Shown: positions 51,667 to 60,767, counted from the stretch's first letter. The stretch is DNA of 64,000 bases from Niveispirillum irakense DSM 11586 (GCF_000429645.1 NZ_AUCG01000016.1:734989-798988), one strand, 5' to 3'. Notes: generated from the sequence alone by a model not told the origin. A program made the numbers and translations.

Positions 51667-53343
51667 GTGCCTGTTTCCCTTGATACGGTGCCTGATCCTG
51701 CCGCTGCGACTGGCTCTTTGCCGTCGTTGCTGGATGGCTGGCCCGGTCCGGCCCTGTGCCTGACCGCTGAAGGTCAGGTGCTGGCTGCCAATGCGGCTGC
51801 CCAGACACTGGCCGGCCTGCATGATGGCTGGATGGTGGATTTGACCCGTTGGGTGGCGGCTGGCGGGTCTAGTGGGGAGGCAACGCGGTCGGTACCGGTT
51901 GAAACTGGCCATGGGCCTGGGGTGGTGGAATTTACCGCCGCTTTGCTGCCAGGTGCCCTGGTCCTGTGCCTGGGCCGTGATGTGACGCTGGAACGGCGCC
52001 TGCGCCACGCATTGACGGAATCGCGGCAGCGTTACAAAGATCTGGTCGATATTTCCTCTGACTTCGCCTGGGAAGTGGGACCGGACGGGCGCTTCGTCTT
52101 TGTCTCCGCCGCCGGCGCCATCGGTTATCGCGCCGAGGAACTGGTGGGCCGCCACCCGTCGGAATTTGTGCTGGATGATTTTGTCGACCAGCCGCTGCCC
52201 TTCGATACAGGTGTGCCGATTGAACGCACGGAAGTGTGGCTGCGGGCCCGTGACGGGCAGGGCGCCTGCCTGATCTCTTCCGCGGTGCCGCTGCTGGGGC
52301 CAGAAGGGGAATGGATCGGCGCGCGTGGTGCCTGCCGGGATATCACCGAAGCGCGGATCAAGGGCATGGAACTGGCCCAGGTTCGCCTGCGGGAAAAATA
52401 TCTGGGCTATATCGTCTCCTCCACCCGCGATGATGTTGATCCCGGCAAAACGCTGGAGATTGCCGCCGGTGTAGCGGTGAATGCCATTGGTGCCGCGGGG
52501 TCCCGCCTGTTCGCCTGTGCCGGCGATGCCTTTGCCGAAGCGGCGGGCCAAGGGAAAATGCCGCCGGATATCATCGCGCATCTTCCCGCCTTCCTGGAAG
52601 CGGCTGCCGGTTCAGCCGGGCCCTTGACGACGGAGATGGCGGATTATTGCCTGCTGGCCCGCCGCACCCTGTTCCGGCATGAGGTGAATGGTGTGGTCCT
52701 GGCCTGGCGTGACCGTGCCCAGCCCTGGGTGGAGGATGATTGGTCCATGCTGCAGGCCATCGCCGATCAGGTGGGGGTGGCGGTGGCCCAGGCCCGTTAC
52801 CAGGAACGGCTGAAAACCCTGTCGGAGCGCGATGGCCTCACCGGCCTGTTCAACCGCCGCACCTTCATGGAGATGCTGGAACAGCGGCTGGAGAAGCAGA
52901 GGGGCGGCGGGTCGGCCCTGCTTTATTTCGACCTCGACAATTTCAAGGCCGTGAATGACAAGCTGGGACATGGTGCGGGCGACGATGTGTTGCGCGCCGT
53001 GGGTGATTTGCTGGCGCGGCTGGCGCGTCCTGCCGATCTGCCCGGCCGGCTGGGCGGGGATGAATTCGCGCTCTGGATCGACCGGGTGGACGAGCAGCAG
53101 GCCATGGCCGTGGCCGACCGGCTGCTGCGGGAAGCGGCGGAAATGCTGCGCCCGCTGTCGGCTGGCCCGGACAAACCGCTGGGCGTCTCAATCGGTGTCG
53201 CTGTCTATCGCGGCGGGTCGGGAGAGATCGCCCAGGGGCTGGTGGATCGTGGCGATCAGGGCATGTATGGCGCCAAGCGCATGGGCAAGGGCCATCGGGC
53301 CCTGGCGCCCGCTTTTGATGACCGCCCAGGAGTGGAAGGGTAA
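51667..53343 (+). CDS. Diguanylate cyclase with PAS and GAF-like sensory domains
   Basis: A 558-residue protein. An N-terminal PAS-like domain (about 15-115), a second PAS (about 120-240, RYKDLVDISSDFAWEVG) and a GAF-like region (about 250-390) precede a GGDEF domain (about 400-550). The active site GGDEF is intact near residue 464, and RPAD lies five residues ahead of it, a standard inhibitory I-site (RxxD). It should make c-di-GMP and be product-inhibited. Start is a GTG at 51667 behind GGGAGAA. It precedes the DUF2336 gene by 12 bases. Confidence 0.9.
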   Translation: MPVSLDTVPDPAAATGSLPSLLDGWPGPALCLTAEGQVLAANAAAQTLAGLHDGWMVDLTRWVAAGGSSGEATRSVPVETGHGPGVVEFTAALLPGALVLCLGRDVTLERRLRHALTESRQRYKDLVDISSDFAWEVGPDGRFVFVSAAGAIGYRAEELVGRHPSEFVLDDFVDQPLPFDTGVPIERTEVWLRARDGQGACLISSAVPLLGPEGEWIGARGACRDITEARIKGMELAQVRLREKYLGYIVSSTRDDVDPGKTLEIAAGVAVNAIGAAGSRLFACAGDAFAEAAGQGKMPPDIIAHLPAFLEAAAGSAGPLTTEMADYCLLARRTLFRHEVNGVVLAWRDRAQPWVEDDWSMLQAIADQVGVAVAQARYQERLKTLSERDGLTGLFNRRTFMEMLEQRLEKQRGGGSALLYFDLDNFKAVNDKLGHGAGDDVLRAVGDLLARLARPADLPGRLGGDEFALWIDRVDEQQAMAVADRLLREAAEMLRPLSAGPDKPLGVSIGVAVYRGGSGEIAQGLVDRGDQGMYGAKRMGKGHRALAPAFDDRPGVEG

Positions 53344-53355
53344 GGCCGGAAGGTC

Positions 53356-54639
53356 ATGACGAACCGACAGACGACGATATTGGATTACGAGGAAGCAAAG
53401 CGTCTGGCCGCCAGTACCGATCCGGGCGACCGCCGGACCGTGGCCAGCCGCACCGACACCCAGCCGGAAATCCTGTTCTTCCTGGCCAATGATGCCAGTG
53501 CCGAGGTGCGGCGGGAAATTGCCCGCAACAATGCCACCCCGCGCCATGCCGACCTGATCCTGTCCCGCGACCCGGATGAACAGGTGCGCAGCGGGCTGGC
53601 GGCCAAGATTGCGGCCCTGGTCCCGACCCTGACTGCTGACCGGGTGGGGCAGATCGAGCGCATGACCCTGGATATTGTGGAGACATTGGCGCGCGATCAG
53701 GCGGTTGCCGTCCGCCGCGTTGTGGCGGAAGCACTGAAGGATCAGGCCGGTGCCCCGGCCCATATCATCCAGCAACTGGCCCGTGACCTGGAATTGTCGG
53801 TCTGCGGGCCGGTGCTGCGCCATTCCCCCATCCTGACCGATGATGACCTGCTGGACATCATCAATGGCCAGCCGGCGGATGAGCGGCTGGTGGCGATTGC
53901 GCAGCGCGCCGGACTGTCCGGCCCCCTTTCTGCCGCCGTGGCGCGGACGGAGAATGAGGCGGCGGTGGCGGCCTTGCTGGGCAATGGTTCCGCCCAGATC
54001 CGGGAGGAGACGCTGGACCGGATCGTTGATCTGGCCCCCCGGTTTGAGCCCTGGCACGCGCCCCTGGTGCGCCGTCCCGCCCTGCCGCCGCGGGCAGCGG
54101 CGCGCATCGCGGGTTTCGTCAATGACCAGTTGGTGAAGGTGCTGGAAAGCCGGAGCGACCTGCCGGCCACGGTGCGCGATGCCGTCCGCGCCGCTGTGGC
54201 GGAAAAGGTGACACCGCGCCCGGCCCCCGCCCCCTTTGCCGGGGCGGAACCGTTGGGCATTGCCGACGAGGATGAGGAGGCCACCCGCGAGCGGCCGGCG
54301 GACCGGGCCCGCAAACTGCATGACGCCGGCAAGCTGGACGAGGAGGCCGTGTCCAACGCCCTGACCCAGGGTGACCGCGGCTTTGTGCTGGCGGCGCTGG
54401 CGCTTCGTGGCAATGCACCGGCGGAAATCGTGGATAAGATCATCGGCGGGCAGAGCGCGCGGGGCGTGGCGGCCCTGTGCTGGCGGGCCAAGCTGTCCAT
54501 GCGCTTCTGTCGCCAGATCCAGTTGCGTCTGGCCAATATACCGCCAACATCCGTCCTGAATGCCCGCAATGGCGAAGATTACCCGATGTCGGAAACGGAA
54601 ATGGTCTGGCAGTTGGAATTTTTCGGCCTGAAGGGCTGA
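53356..54639 (+). CDS. DUF2336-domain protein (HEAT-like repeats)
   Basis: A 427-residue helical protein: RRTVASRTDTQPEILFFLAND and VRREIARNNATPRHADLIL early, and LDRIVDLAPRFEPWHAPLV later, in an armadillo/HEAT-like layout. DUF2336 proteins are common in alphaproteobacteria and sometimes near c-di-GMP genes. It is 12 bases downstream of the diguanylate cyclase and 3 before cca, so probably co-transcribed with both. No catalytic motif is visible. Confidence 0.85.
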   Translation: MTNRQTTILDYEEAKRLAASTDPGDRRTVASRTDTQPEILFFLANDASAEVRREIARNNATPRHADLILSRDPDEQVRSGLAAKIAALVPTLTADRVGQIERMTLDIVETLARDQAVAVRRVVAEALKDQAGAPAHIIQQLARDLELSVCGPVLRHSPILTDDDLLDIINGQPADERLVAIAQRAGLSGPLSAAVARTENEAAVAALLGNGSAQIREETLDRIVDLAPRFEPWHAPLVRRPALPPRAAARIAGFVNDQLVKVLESRSDLPATVRDAVRAAVAEKVTPRPAPAPFAGAEPLGIADEDEEATRERPADRARKLHDAGKLDEEAVSNALTQGDRGFVLAALALRGNAPAEIVDKIIGGQSARGVAALCWRAKLSMRFCRQIQLRLANIPPTSVLNARNGEDYPMSETEMVWQLEFFGLKG

Positions 54640-54642
54640 GCC

Positions 54643-55896
54643 ATGGAAGTGGCTTCCCCCCCACCGGAGAGGGCCCTGTCGGCATCGCCCATTGGCGCCA
54701 TGGCCGGGGAGCCGGCGCGCCGCGTGATGCAGGTGCTGATGCGGTCGGGGCAGGAGGCGCGCTTCATCGGTGGTTGTGTGCGCGATGCGCTGCTGGGCAT
54801 CCAGGCCGCCGATATCGACATTGCCACCCCGCTGCCCCCGGATGAGGTGATGCGGCGGATGAAGCAGGATGGCATCCGCGTAGTGCCGACCGGGATCGAC
54901 CATGGCACGGTCACGGCGATCGTGGACCATGTACCGTTTGAGATAACGACCCTGCGCCGGGACGTGGAAACCGATGGCCGTCACGCCAAAGTGGTGTTCA
55001 CCGATGATTGGCGGGCCGATGCCAGCCGGCGCGATTTTACCATCAATGCCATGTCGCTGACCCCGGAGGGGGAGCTTTACGACCCGTTCGGCGGTCGCGC
55101 CGATCTGGAGGCGGGCCGCGTCCGGTTCATCGGTGATGCCCATCAGCGCATCGTGGAGGATGTGCTGCGCATCCTGCGCTTCTTCCGCTTCCATGCCCGT
55201 TTCGGCCAGGGGGCGCCGGAGGCCGTCGGGCTGGCGGCCTGCACTGCCCTGGCACCGCTGCTGCCCGGCCTGTCGGGGGAGCGGGTGGCGCAGGAGGTGC
55301 TGCGCCTTTTGCAGCAGGACCGCGCAGCGGAAACCTGGCGGTTGATGCTGTCGGCGGGGGTCGTGGCGCAGATCCTGCCCCAAGCCACCCATGTCAACCG
55401 GCTGGAGGCACTGGACCGGCTGGAATGGCTGGTGGGGGAGGCAGACCCGATGGCGCATCTGGCCGTGCTGCTGCCGCACAGTCCGGTGGCGGCGGTCGAT
55501 GTGGCGGTCCGGCTGAAACTGTCGGTCGCACAGCGGGAGCGGCTGGCCGCCCTGGTGGTGCCCACTGTTGATGTCCATCCCGACCTGACCCCGGTCAGCC
55601 GCCGGCATGCGCTGCAGAAACTGGGGGCGGACCTGTTCCGCGACCTGCTGCTGATCGCGGCGGCTGATCGCGGCACCCCAGCCCCCTATCTGCTGGAAGC
55701 ACTGGCGGAAGCGGCCTGCTGGGTGCGGGTCGAGTTTCCGTTGAAAGGCCGTGACGCGCTGGCGCTGGGCGTGCCGCCAGGGCCGGGGGTGGGGCTTTTG
55801 CTGGCCGGTGTGGAAGGATGGTGGGCGGCGCGTGATTATCGTCCTGGCCGGGAGGATTGCCTGGAGGAACTGCGCCGGCGCATCGCCGCTTCATGA
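54643..55896 (+). CDS. cca: CCA tRNA nucleotidyltransferase
   Basis: The 417-residue protein has the nucleotidyltransferase motifs FIGGCVRDALLG and DIDIATPLPPDEV, and SRRDFTINAMS, all in the N-terminal 150 residues, with a helical C-terminal RNA-binding part. It adds or repairs the 3' CCA of tRNAs. It could instead be poly(A) polymerase-like, since the two families share motifs; here the alphaproteobacterial CCA form is the better fit. Three bases after the DUF2336 gene. Confidence 0.88.
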   Translation: MEVASPPPERALSASPIGAMAGEPARRVMQVLMRSGQEARFIGGCVRDALLGIQAADIDIATPLPPDEVMRRMKQDGIRVVPTGIDHGTVTAIVDHVPFEITTLRRDVETDGRHAKVVFTDDWRADASRRDFTINAMSLTPEGELYDPFGGRADLEAGRVRFIGDAHQRIVEDVLRILRFFRFHARFGQGAPEAVGLAACTALAPLLPGLSGERVAQEVLRLLQQDRAAETWRLMLSAGVVAQILPQATHVNRLEALDRLEWLVGEADPMAHLAVLLPHSPVAAVDVAVRLKLSVAQRERLAALVVPTVDVHPDLTPVSRRHALQKLGADLFRDLLLIAAADRGTPAPYLLEALAEAACWVRVEFPLKGRDALALGVPPGPGVGLLLAGVEGWWAARDYRPGREDCLEELRRRIAAS

Positions 55897-55978
55897 TGTT
55901 TCCGGTCCAGGGGTGAAAAACGCTGGCGCCATACCAACCTGTTCATCATCACGGAAGATAGGATGAAGGAGATGGTGG

Positions 55979-56530
55979 ATGGCTGCCGATAGCGCGATGG
56001 TCCTGGATTTCTGGTTCGGCCCGCAGGCCGGGCCTGCCGCCTGGTTCAATGGCGAGGAGGCTTTTGACCGGCTGGTGGCGGAACGGCTGGGCGCCCTGCA
56101 TGAACAGGCGGCATCCGGCGATCTTGCGGGCTGGGCCGGTGATGGCGACGGGGCGCTGGCCCTGTGCATCCTGCTGGATCAGGTGCCGCGCAACATCTTC
56201 CGGGGTACGGCGCGGGCCTTCGCCACCGATGCGGCGGCCCTGGATGTGGCCAGGAAAGCGGTGGCTGCCGGCATGGACCTGCCCATGACGGAAGACCGGC
56301 GCGCCTTTTTCTATCTGCCTTTCGAGCATGCGGAGGCGATGGAGGAACAACGGACGGCGGTGCGTCTGTTCGCAGGGCGCACGACAAACCCGGTCTATCT
56401 GGATTATGCCTGCCGCCATCTGGTGGTGATCGCGGAATTCGGCCGCTTCCCCCACCGCAACCCCCTCCTGGGTCGCGACAGCACGCCAGAGGAGCAGGAA
56501 TATCTGGCCCGGCCGGGGGCGGGGTTCTGA
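55979..56530 (+). CDS. DUF924-family protein
   Basis: A 183-residue protein with the family pattern VLDFWFGPQAGPAAWF, then ALCILLDQVPRNIFRGTA, and YLPFEHAEAMEEQ, then GRFPHRNPLLGR. The fold is TPR-like helical. Function unknown. It is single and converges on the GNAT gene. Confidence 0.9.
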   Translation: MAADSAMVLDFWFGPQAGPAAWFNGEEAFDRLVAERLGALHEQAASGDLAGWAGDGDGALALCILLDQVPRNIFRGTARAFATDAAALDVARKAVAAGMDLPMTEDRRAFFYLPFEHAEAMEEQRTAVRLFAGRTTNPVYLDYACRHLVVIAEFGRFPHRNPLLGRDSTPEEQEYLARPGAGF

Positions 56531-56566
56531 TACTTGTGCGGAGCGGACACTGACGTGCCGGCGGGA

Positions 56567-57118
56567 TCAGTCCCCTGTCAGGGGACCGCGCAGGCGGCCC
56601 ATGGCGACGGTTTCCACATAGCGGCCGTCGCGGAAGGCATAATCAGGCATCCGCCCTTCCTCCTGGAAACCAAACCGCTGATAAAGCGCGATGGCGCGGT
56701 GATTATCGGCAAAGACGGTCAGTTCCACCCGCCTTATATCCAGCCACCGGTCGGCGGCGTCCAGCAGCGCATCCAGCAGGGCAGCGCCAATCCCCTTGCC
56801 CTGATGGGCATCATGCACGGCGATGCCCAGGCTGGCGCAATGGCGCCGGCGGCCACCTGCCCGTGTCAGATCGGCGGAACCGACCAGTTCCCCACCCAGC
56901 AAGGCCACGATGGCCAGATCGTCGCGCGATGCCTTTTCCAGCCAGGCGCGTGTGGCTGCCGGGTCGGGGAAGGGCGGGCGCAGCGTGCCGTGCCGCACCA
57001 GGGGCAGCGCGGTCATCGCCGTCATCGCGTCGGCATCTTCCACCCGGCGGGCACGCAGCCACAGGCCGGGCGGACCCAGGCGGGCAGCGCTGCAGCCGGG
57101 CGGCGGGGTGGTTGTCAT
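56567..57118 (-). CDS. GNAT-family acetyltransferase
   Basis: A 183-residue GNAT protein: SLGIAVHDAHQGKGIGAALL contains the acetyl-CoA binding QGKGIG, and VFADNHRAIALYQRFGFQEEG follows. Substrate unknown. It overlaps trpF by four bases (ATGA), a place usually taken by trpB in relatives, so its coupling to trpF is unusual. Confidence 0.87.
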   Translation of the reverse strand: MTTTPPPGCSAARLGPPGLWLRARRVEDADAMTAMTALPLVRHGTLRPPFPDPAATRAWLEKASRDDLAIVALLGGELVGSADLTRAGGRRRHCASLGIAVHDAHQGKGIGAALLDALLDAADRWLDIRRVELTVFADNHRAIALYQRFGFQEEGRMPDYAFRDGRYVETVAMGRLRGPLTGD

Positions 57119-57786
57119 GGCTCTGGCCGATCCTTGGTGCCGGCGGCATCCACAGCGGCCAGGAAAGCCTGGATACGGGCCACGCTTTTCACGCCCGGCC
57201 GTTCCTCCACCCCGGAGGAGACATCCACAGCCCTGGCGCCGGTGGCGGCGATGGCGGCGGCGACATTCTCCGGGTCCAGCCCGCCGGACAGCATCCAGGG
57301 CTTGTCCCAGCGCCGGCCCGCCAGCAGCGACCAGTCAAAAGACAGGCCATTGCCGCCGGGCAGCGCGTCCTTCAAATCCGCTGGCGGCTTAGCATCGAAC
57401 AGCAGTAGATCGACAACCGGCTGATAGGCTGCGGCGGCATCCAGGTCGGCGGCGCTGGCGACCTTCACCGCCTTCATTACCGGCAGCCCGTGCTGGGCGC
57501 GGATGGCGGCCACCCGTTCCGGCGTCTCCTGGCCGTGAAGCTGGATCATGTCCAGGGGCACATGGCCCCGCACATCCTCCAGCAGCGCGTCCGTCGGATC
57601 GACGAACAGGCCCACGGTGCGGGTACCGGTTCCCACCATGCGCGCCAGCTCCGCCGCTGTGCCAATTTCCACATGGCGGGGGGAACGGGGGAAGAAGACG
57701 AGGCCAATATAGCGCGCCCCGCCCTGCAGCGCTGCGTTCAGCGCGTCGGGATGGTTGATACCGCAGATTTTTGACTGGATTTTCAT
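57115..57786 (-). CDS. trpF: Phosphoribosylanthranilate isomerase
   Basis: The 223-residue TIM-barrel enzyme has KICGINHPDAL (catalytic Cys) at the start, GLFVDPTDALL, and MIQLHGQETPE, and ends with SSGVEERPGVKS. It isomerises PRA to CdRP in tryptophan synthesis. It overlaps pyrF on one side and a GNAT gene on the other; trpB and trpA do not follow. Confidence 0.95.
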   Translation of the reverse strand: MKIQSKICGINHPDALNAALQGGARYIGLVFFPRSPRHVEIGTAAELARMVGTGTRTVGLFVDPTDALLEDVRGHVPLDMIQLHGQETPERVAAIRAQHGLPVMKAVKVASAADLDAAAAYQPVVDLLLFDAKPPADLKDALPGGNGLSFDWSLLAGRRWDKPWMLSGGLDPENVAAAIAATGARAVDVSSGVEERPGVKSVARIQAFLAAVDAAGTKDRPEP

Positions 57787-58499
57787 GCGCCCAGCTCCGC
57801 CGCGATGCGCTGGGCGGCGGCGCGGGGGTCAGGATCGGCCGTGATCGGGCGGCCGATCACCAGCCGGTCAGCCCCGGCGGCGACGGCCTCTGCCGGGCTC
57901 ATCACCCGCTTCTGGTCGCCCTTGGCGGCCCAGCTTGGCCGGATGCCGGGGATCATCAGGGTGAAATCGGCCGGCAGATCGGCGCGCAGCAGCGCCACCT
58001 CCGCCGGGGAGCAGACGACCCCATCCACGCCGCTGGCCTGCGCCATGGCGGCCAGACGGCGCACCTGATCGGCGGCGGGGCCGCGCTGGCCGATGGCGGC
58101 CAGATCATCCTCCCCCAGGCTGGTCAGGACGGTGACGGCCAGGATGCGCATGCGCGCAATACCCAGCCGGGCGGCCTCGTCCGCGGCGGCATCGGCAGCG
58201 GCGCGCAGCATGTCCGGCCCGCCGCTGGCATGCACGGTCAGGAAGGCGGGGGCCAGGGGGGCGACGCTGCGCACGGCACCGGCCACGGTGTTGGGGATGT
58301 CATGCAGCTTCACATCCAGGAACAGGGGCAGGTCGGTGCCTTCCATGGCGGCGCGGATGCCAGCCGGCCCCTGCGCCATGAAAAATTCCAGCCCCAGTTT
58401 CACGCCCCCGACCAGCCCGGACAGGTTTTTCGCCATCGCGCGGGCGCCTTCCACCTCCGGCATGTCGAGCGCGACGAAGATACGGTCGGTGGGACGCAT
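57783..58499 (-). CDS. pyrF: Orotidine 5'-phosphate decarboxylase
   Basis: The 238-residue protein has the active-site FLDVKLHDIPNTV (Asp-Lys-Asp series) and VALDMPEVEGAR at the start, with IPGIRPSWAAKGDQKRVMSP near the phosphate loop. It makes UMP from OMP. The start is the ATG at 58499 behind GGAGAAGG; an upstream GTG in frame would add 12 residues. It is coupled to trpF by a four-base overlap. Confidence 0.96.
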   Translation of the reverse strand: MRPTDRIFVALDMPEVEGARAMAKNLSGLVGGVKLGLEFFMAQGPAGIRAAMEGTDLPLFLDVKLHDIPNTVAGAVRSVAPLAPAFLTVHASGGPDMLRAAADAAADEAARLGIARMRILAVTVLTSLGEDDLAAIGQRGPAADQVRRLAAMAQASGVDGVVCSPAEVALLRADLPADFTLMIPGIRPSWAAKGDQKRVMSPAEAVAAGADRLVIGRPITADPDPRAAAQRIAAELGA

Positions 58500-58655
58500 G
58501 GGAACCTTCTCCAGGATAGGGGCCGGGGCCGGCAATCATCAGGTCTTGATGTAACCCGATTTGCCATGGCGGCGAAGGCTCCCCACCGCATGGGAGGCTT
58601 GACCGGCCCTGGCAAGGGTCGCCACCATCGCCCGACCCCACTGCCGGAGACCCCC

Positions 58656-59252
58656 ATGCCGCTTCCCCCGCCCGCCGCCCCGCGCCAGCAGATCCATCGG
58701 CGCGATATTACCTGTACCGGGTATCGCCGGGCGGATGGCTTATGGGATATCGAGGGGCATCTGCTGGACCGGCGTGACTATCCGTTTGAAAATCAAAGCC
58801 GTGGCGTCGTCCCGCCGGGAGAGCCGGTGCATGAGATGTGGATCAGGCTGACGGTGGACGACCGGCTGGAAGTGCGGGCGGTGGATGTGGCCACCGACCA
58901 TGCGCCATTCCCTGTCTGTCCGGCCATCCTGCCCAATTTTCAGCGTCTGATCGGGCTGCGCATCGCCAGCGGCTGGACCGCTGCCGTCAAGGAACGGCTG
59001 GGCGGTGTCCAGGGCTGCACCCATCTGGTGGAATTGCTGGGGCCGGTGGCGACATCGGCCTTCCAGACCATCGGCCCCCTGCTGGATCAGGAGCGGCAGG
59101 CCAGCCGAACTGCCGCCCGTGCGCGCGGCGAAGCGCTTCCCCCCTATCCCCGTCCGCCGGTGATCAATACCTGCCACGCGCTGATCAGCGGCAGCGAGGC
59201 CGTGCGTCACCGCTGGCCGGAATGGGAGGGGGAAAATACCAACTCCCCATGA
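58656..59252 (+). CDS. DUF2889-domain protein
   Basis: A 198-residue protein with RRADGLWDIEGHLLDRRDY and PGEPVHEMWIRLTVDDRL, then GCTHLVELLGPVATSAFQ, which match the DUF2889 family of unknown function. The frame is open far upstream over the antisense of pyrF, but homology begins at about residue 10 of this start. It is followed by a 10-bp GAGA-loop hairpin. Confidence 0.85.
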   Translation: MPLPPPAAPRQQIHRRDITCTGYRRADGLWDIEGHLLDRRDYPFENQSRGVVPPGEPVHEMWIRLTVDDRLEVRAVDVATDHAPFPVCPAILPNFQRLIGLRIASGWTAAVKERLGGVQGCTHLVELLGPVATSAFQTIGPLLDQERQASRTAARARGEALPPYPRPPVINTCHALISGSEAVRHRWPEWEGENTNSP

Positions 59253-59272
59253 AAAACACTCACCGGGCGTTG

Positions 59273-59296
59273 GCACGGCGGCGAGAGCCGCCGTGC
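59273..59296. terminator. GAGA-loop hairpin between convergent genes
   Basis: GCACGGCGGC (59273-59282) pairs perfectly with GCCGCCGTGC (59287-59296) around a GAGA tetraloop. It lies between the stops of the DUF2889 gene and the RHH gene and may terminate both; no T runs. Confidence 0.6.
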
Positions 59297-59357
59297 GCCG
59301 CAGATCCAAGGCGTGATTATGCGTAATTCACGGTTTGGTCGTACCGGTCGGGAGTGA

Positions 59358-59714
59358 TCAGGCAGCTTTCTTCAAAAGCGTATTCAAGGCGATGTCGATA
59401 ATATCAACATCCCCCTGGCCATGCCCGGCCTTGCGGTGCCCGTCTTCCGTGGAAGACATGCGATAATAATTGACCAGAAAAACCCGGATTGCTGCCGTCA
59501 GCGACGCGGCGGACGGCTTGGATTCCACGATCCGGTTACAGATATCGTGGACGGAATGCTTTTCCCGATCAGCCACATCGGCCAGGGCGTCCCACATTTC
59601 CGGTTCCATGCGCAGGCTGGTGCGCTTGCCCAGAACGGTGACATTGCGGATGAGCAGGGTGCTGCTGCCTTCTGGCAGGCCAGAACCGGTAAATCTCTTG
59701 GAACGTGGCGGCAA
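59358..59714 (-). CDS. Ribbon-helix-helix DNA-binding protein
   Basis: About 118 residues. The core IRNVTVLGKRTSLRMEPEMW and DALADVADREKHSVHDICNRI forms a ribbon-helix-helix (RHH_4-type) domain, followed by RVFLVNYYR. I place the start at a TTG at 59714 because AAGGGAG lies seven bases upstream and the palindrome ATATGCC-AA-GGCATAT sits further upstream, outside the gene. The frame continues to an ATG at 59819, which would include the palindrome. The C-terminal tail is Gly/Asp/His-rich. Likely a small autoregulated repressor. Confidence 0.72.
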   Translation of the reverse strand: MPPRSKRFTGSGLPEGSSTLLIRNVTVLGKRTSLRMEPEMWDALADVADREKHSVHDICNRIVESKPSAASLTAAIRVFLVNYYRMSSTEDGHRKAGHGQGDVDIIDIALNTLLKKAA

Positions 59715-59782
59715 AACAGGTCTCCCTTGGCAAGGGGGGATTGGCGGATGGCGCCATTCAGGGCCGCCATCCGCATATATCA

Positions 59783-59798
59783 ATATGCCAAGGCATAT
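59783..59798. promoter_or_regulatory. Palindrome upstream of the RHH gene (candidate autoregulatory operator)
   Basis: ATATGCC (59783-59789), two A, then GGCATAT (59792-59798) is a perfect inverted repeat, 69 bases before the proposed TTG start. RHH repressors usually bind such repeats as paired dimers and control their own genes. Function here is inferred. The rest of the spacer to 59908 shows nothing further. Confidence 0.5.
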
Positions 59799-59908
59799 GA
59801 CCTGTTCAATCCAAAACATGCGCGGGTCAGAAGAATAATGGGCGGGATACGCAACCAGCCGCCGATCCGCTGTATATCTTGCCAGTAACTGTTTGTAGCC
59901 TGCTGGCT

Positions 59909-60331
59909 CTATTCATCCGTCTGCTGGTCGCTGGCACCCTCCAGCGCCTCCATATCGTCATCGCTGAAGCCGAAATGGTGGCCGATCTCATGGATCAGGA
60001 CGTGGCGCACCAGATGGGTCAGGTCTTCTCCCGTTTCGCACCAGTAATCCAGGATCGGCCGGCGATAGAGGAAGATCAGGTCCGGTTCCAGCCTTGGGTG
60101 GGTGACGCTTTGCCAGGGCATGCCCACCCCCTGGTAGAGGCCCAGCAGGTCAAACGGGCTTTCCAGCCCCATCTCCCTTTCCGTCTCTTCGTCGGGGAAA
60201 TCTTCCACCCGGATCAGCACATTGCGCACATGCTGGCGCAGGGCTTCCGGGATGGAAGCGGCCGCACGGTCGGCGATGGCCTCCATCTCGGCAAGGGAGG
60301 GGGCGGTGGTGAAACGGCGCAGTGATGTCAT
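59909..60331 (-). CDS. Zincin-type metallopeptidase family protein (DUF1025-like)
   Basis: A 140-residue small zincin with LIHEIGHHFGFSDDDM, the HExxH motif, near residue 113. RLEPDLIFLYRRPILDYW precedes it. The family is widespread in alphaproteobacteria, function poorly known. Length is normal. It is divergent from phhB with a 115-base spacer. Confidence 0.88.
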   Translation of the reverse strand: MTSLRRFTTAPSLAEMEAIADRAAASIPEALRQHVRNVLIRVEDFPDEETEREMGLESPFDLLGLYQGVGMPWQSVTHPRLEPDLIFLYRRPILDYWCETGEDLTHLVRHVLIHEIGHHFGFSDDDMEALEGASDQQTDE

Positions 60332-60446
60332 GACACCTGCCTGATTGCGGCGAAAGGGGAAGGGGGCCTTGAGAGAGGCCGCTTGACGGGTGCGGCGCGT
60401 CAGGCCACCTATCGGGGAGAAATGGGGATTGTCAGGCGAGGATGAA

Positions 60447-60755
60447 ATGGCAAATGAGCGTCAAAAGCCGGTGCGGCTGGATCAGGCGGCATTGGATCAG
60501 GCCTTGGCGGGCTTGCCGGGCTGGCAGGTCCGGGCCGATGGGCTGGCCATCACCCGCCGCTTCAGCTTTGCGGATTTCAACCGGGCTTTTGCCTTCATGA
60601 CGCGCGTGGCCCTGCTGGCGGAAAAGCGCGACCACCATCCGGAATGGTTCAATGTCTATGGCACTGTGGATGTGACATTGACCACCCATGATGCCGGCGG
60701 CATTTCTGCCCTGGATATCGAGATGGCCAGCTTCATGGATCGTGCCGCGGGATGA
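60447..60755 (+). CDS. phhB: 4a-hydroxytetrahydrobiopterin dehydratase (pterin-4a-carbinolamine dehydratase)
   Basis: The 102-residue protein has the family motif [18 protein letters not shown], with the catalytic His-His, and [17 protein letters not shown]. It dehydrates the pterin formed by phenylalanine hydroxylase. No phenylalanine hydroxylase gene is close; such isolated copies are common. Start at the ATG at 60447, with GAGGATGAA upstream. Confidence 0.93.
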   Translation: MANERQKPVRLDQAALDQALAGLPGWQVRADGLAITRRFSFADFNRAFAFMTRVALLAEKRDHHPEWFNVYGTVDVTLTTHDAGGISALDIEMASFMDRAAG

Positions 60756-60767
60756 AGCGGCAATGCC

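Noticed and set aside
53188..55608. An 806-codon open frame on the minus strand opposite the cyclase, DUF2336 and cca genes
   Set aside because: It runs across three well-identified genes on the other strand and has the His/Gln/Arg-rich composition typical of GC-rich antisense frames; no motif is visible.
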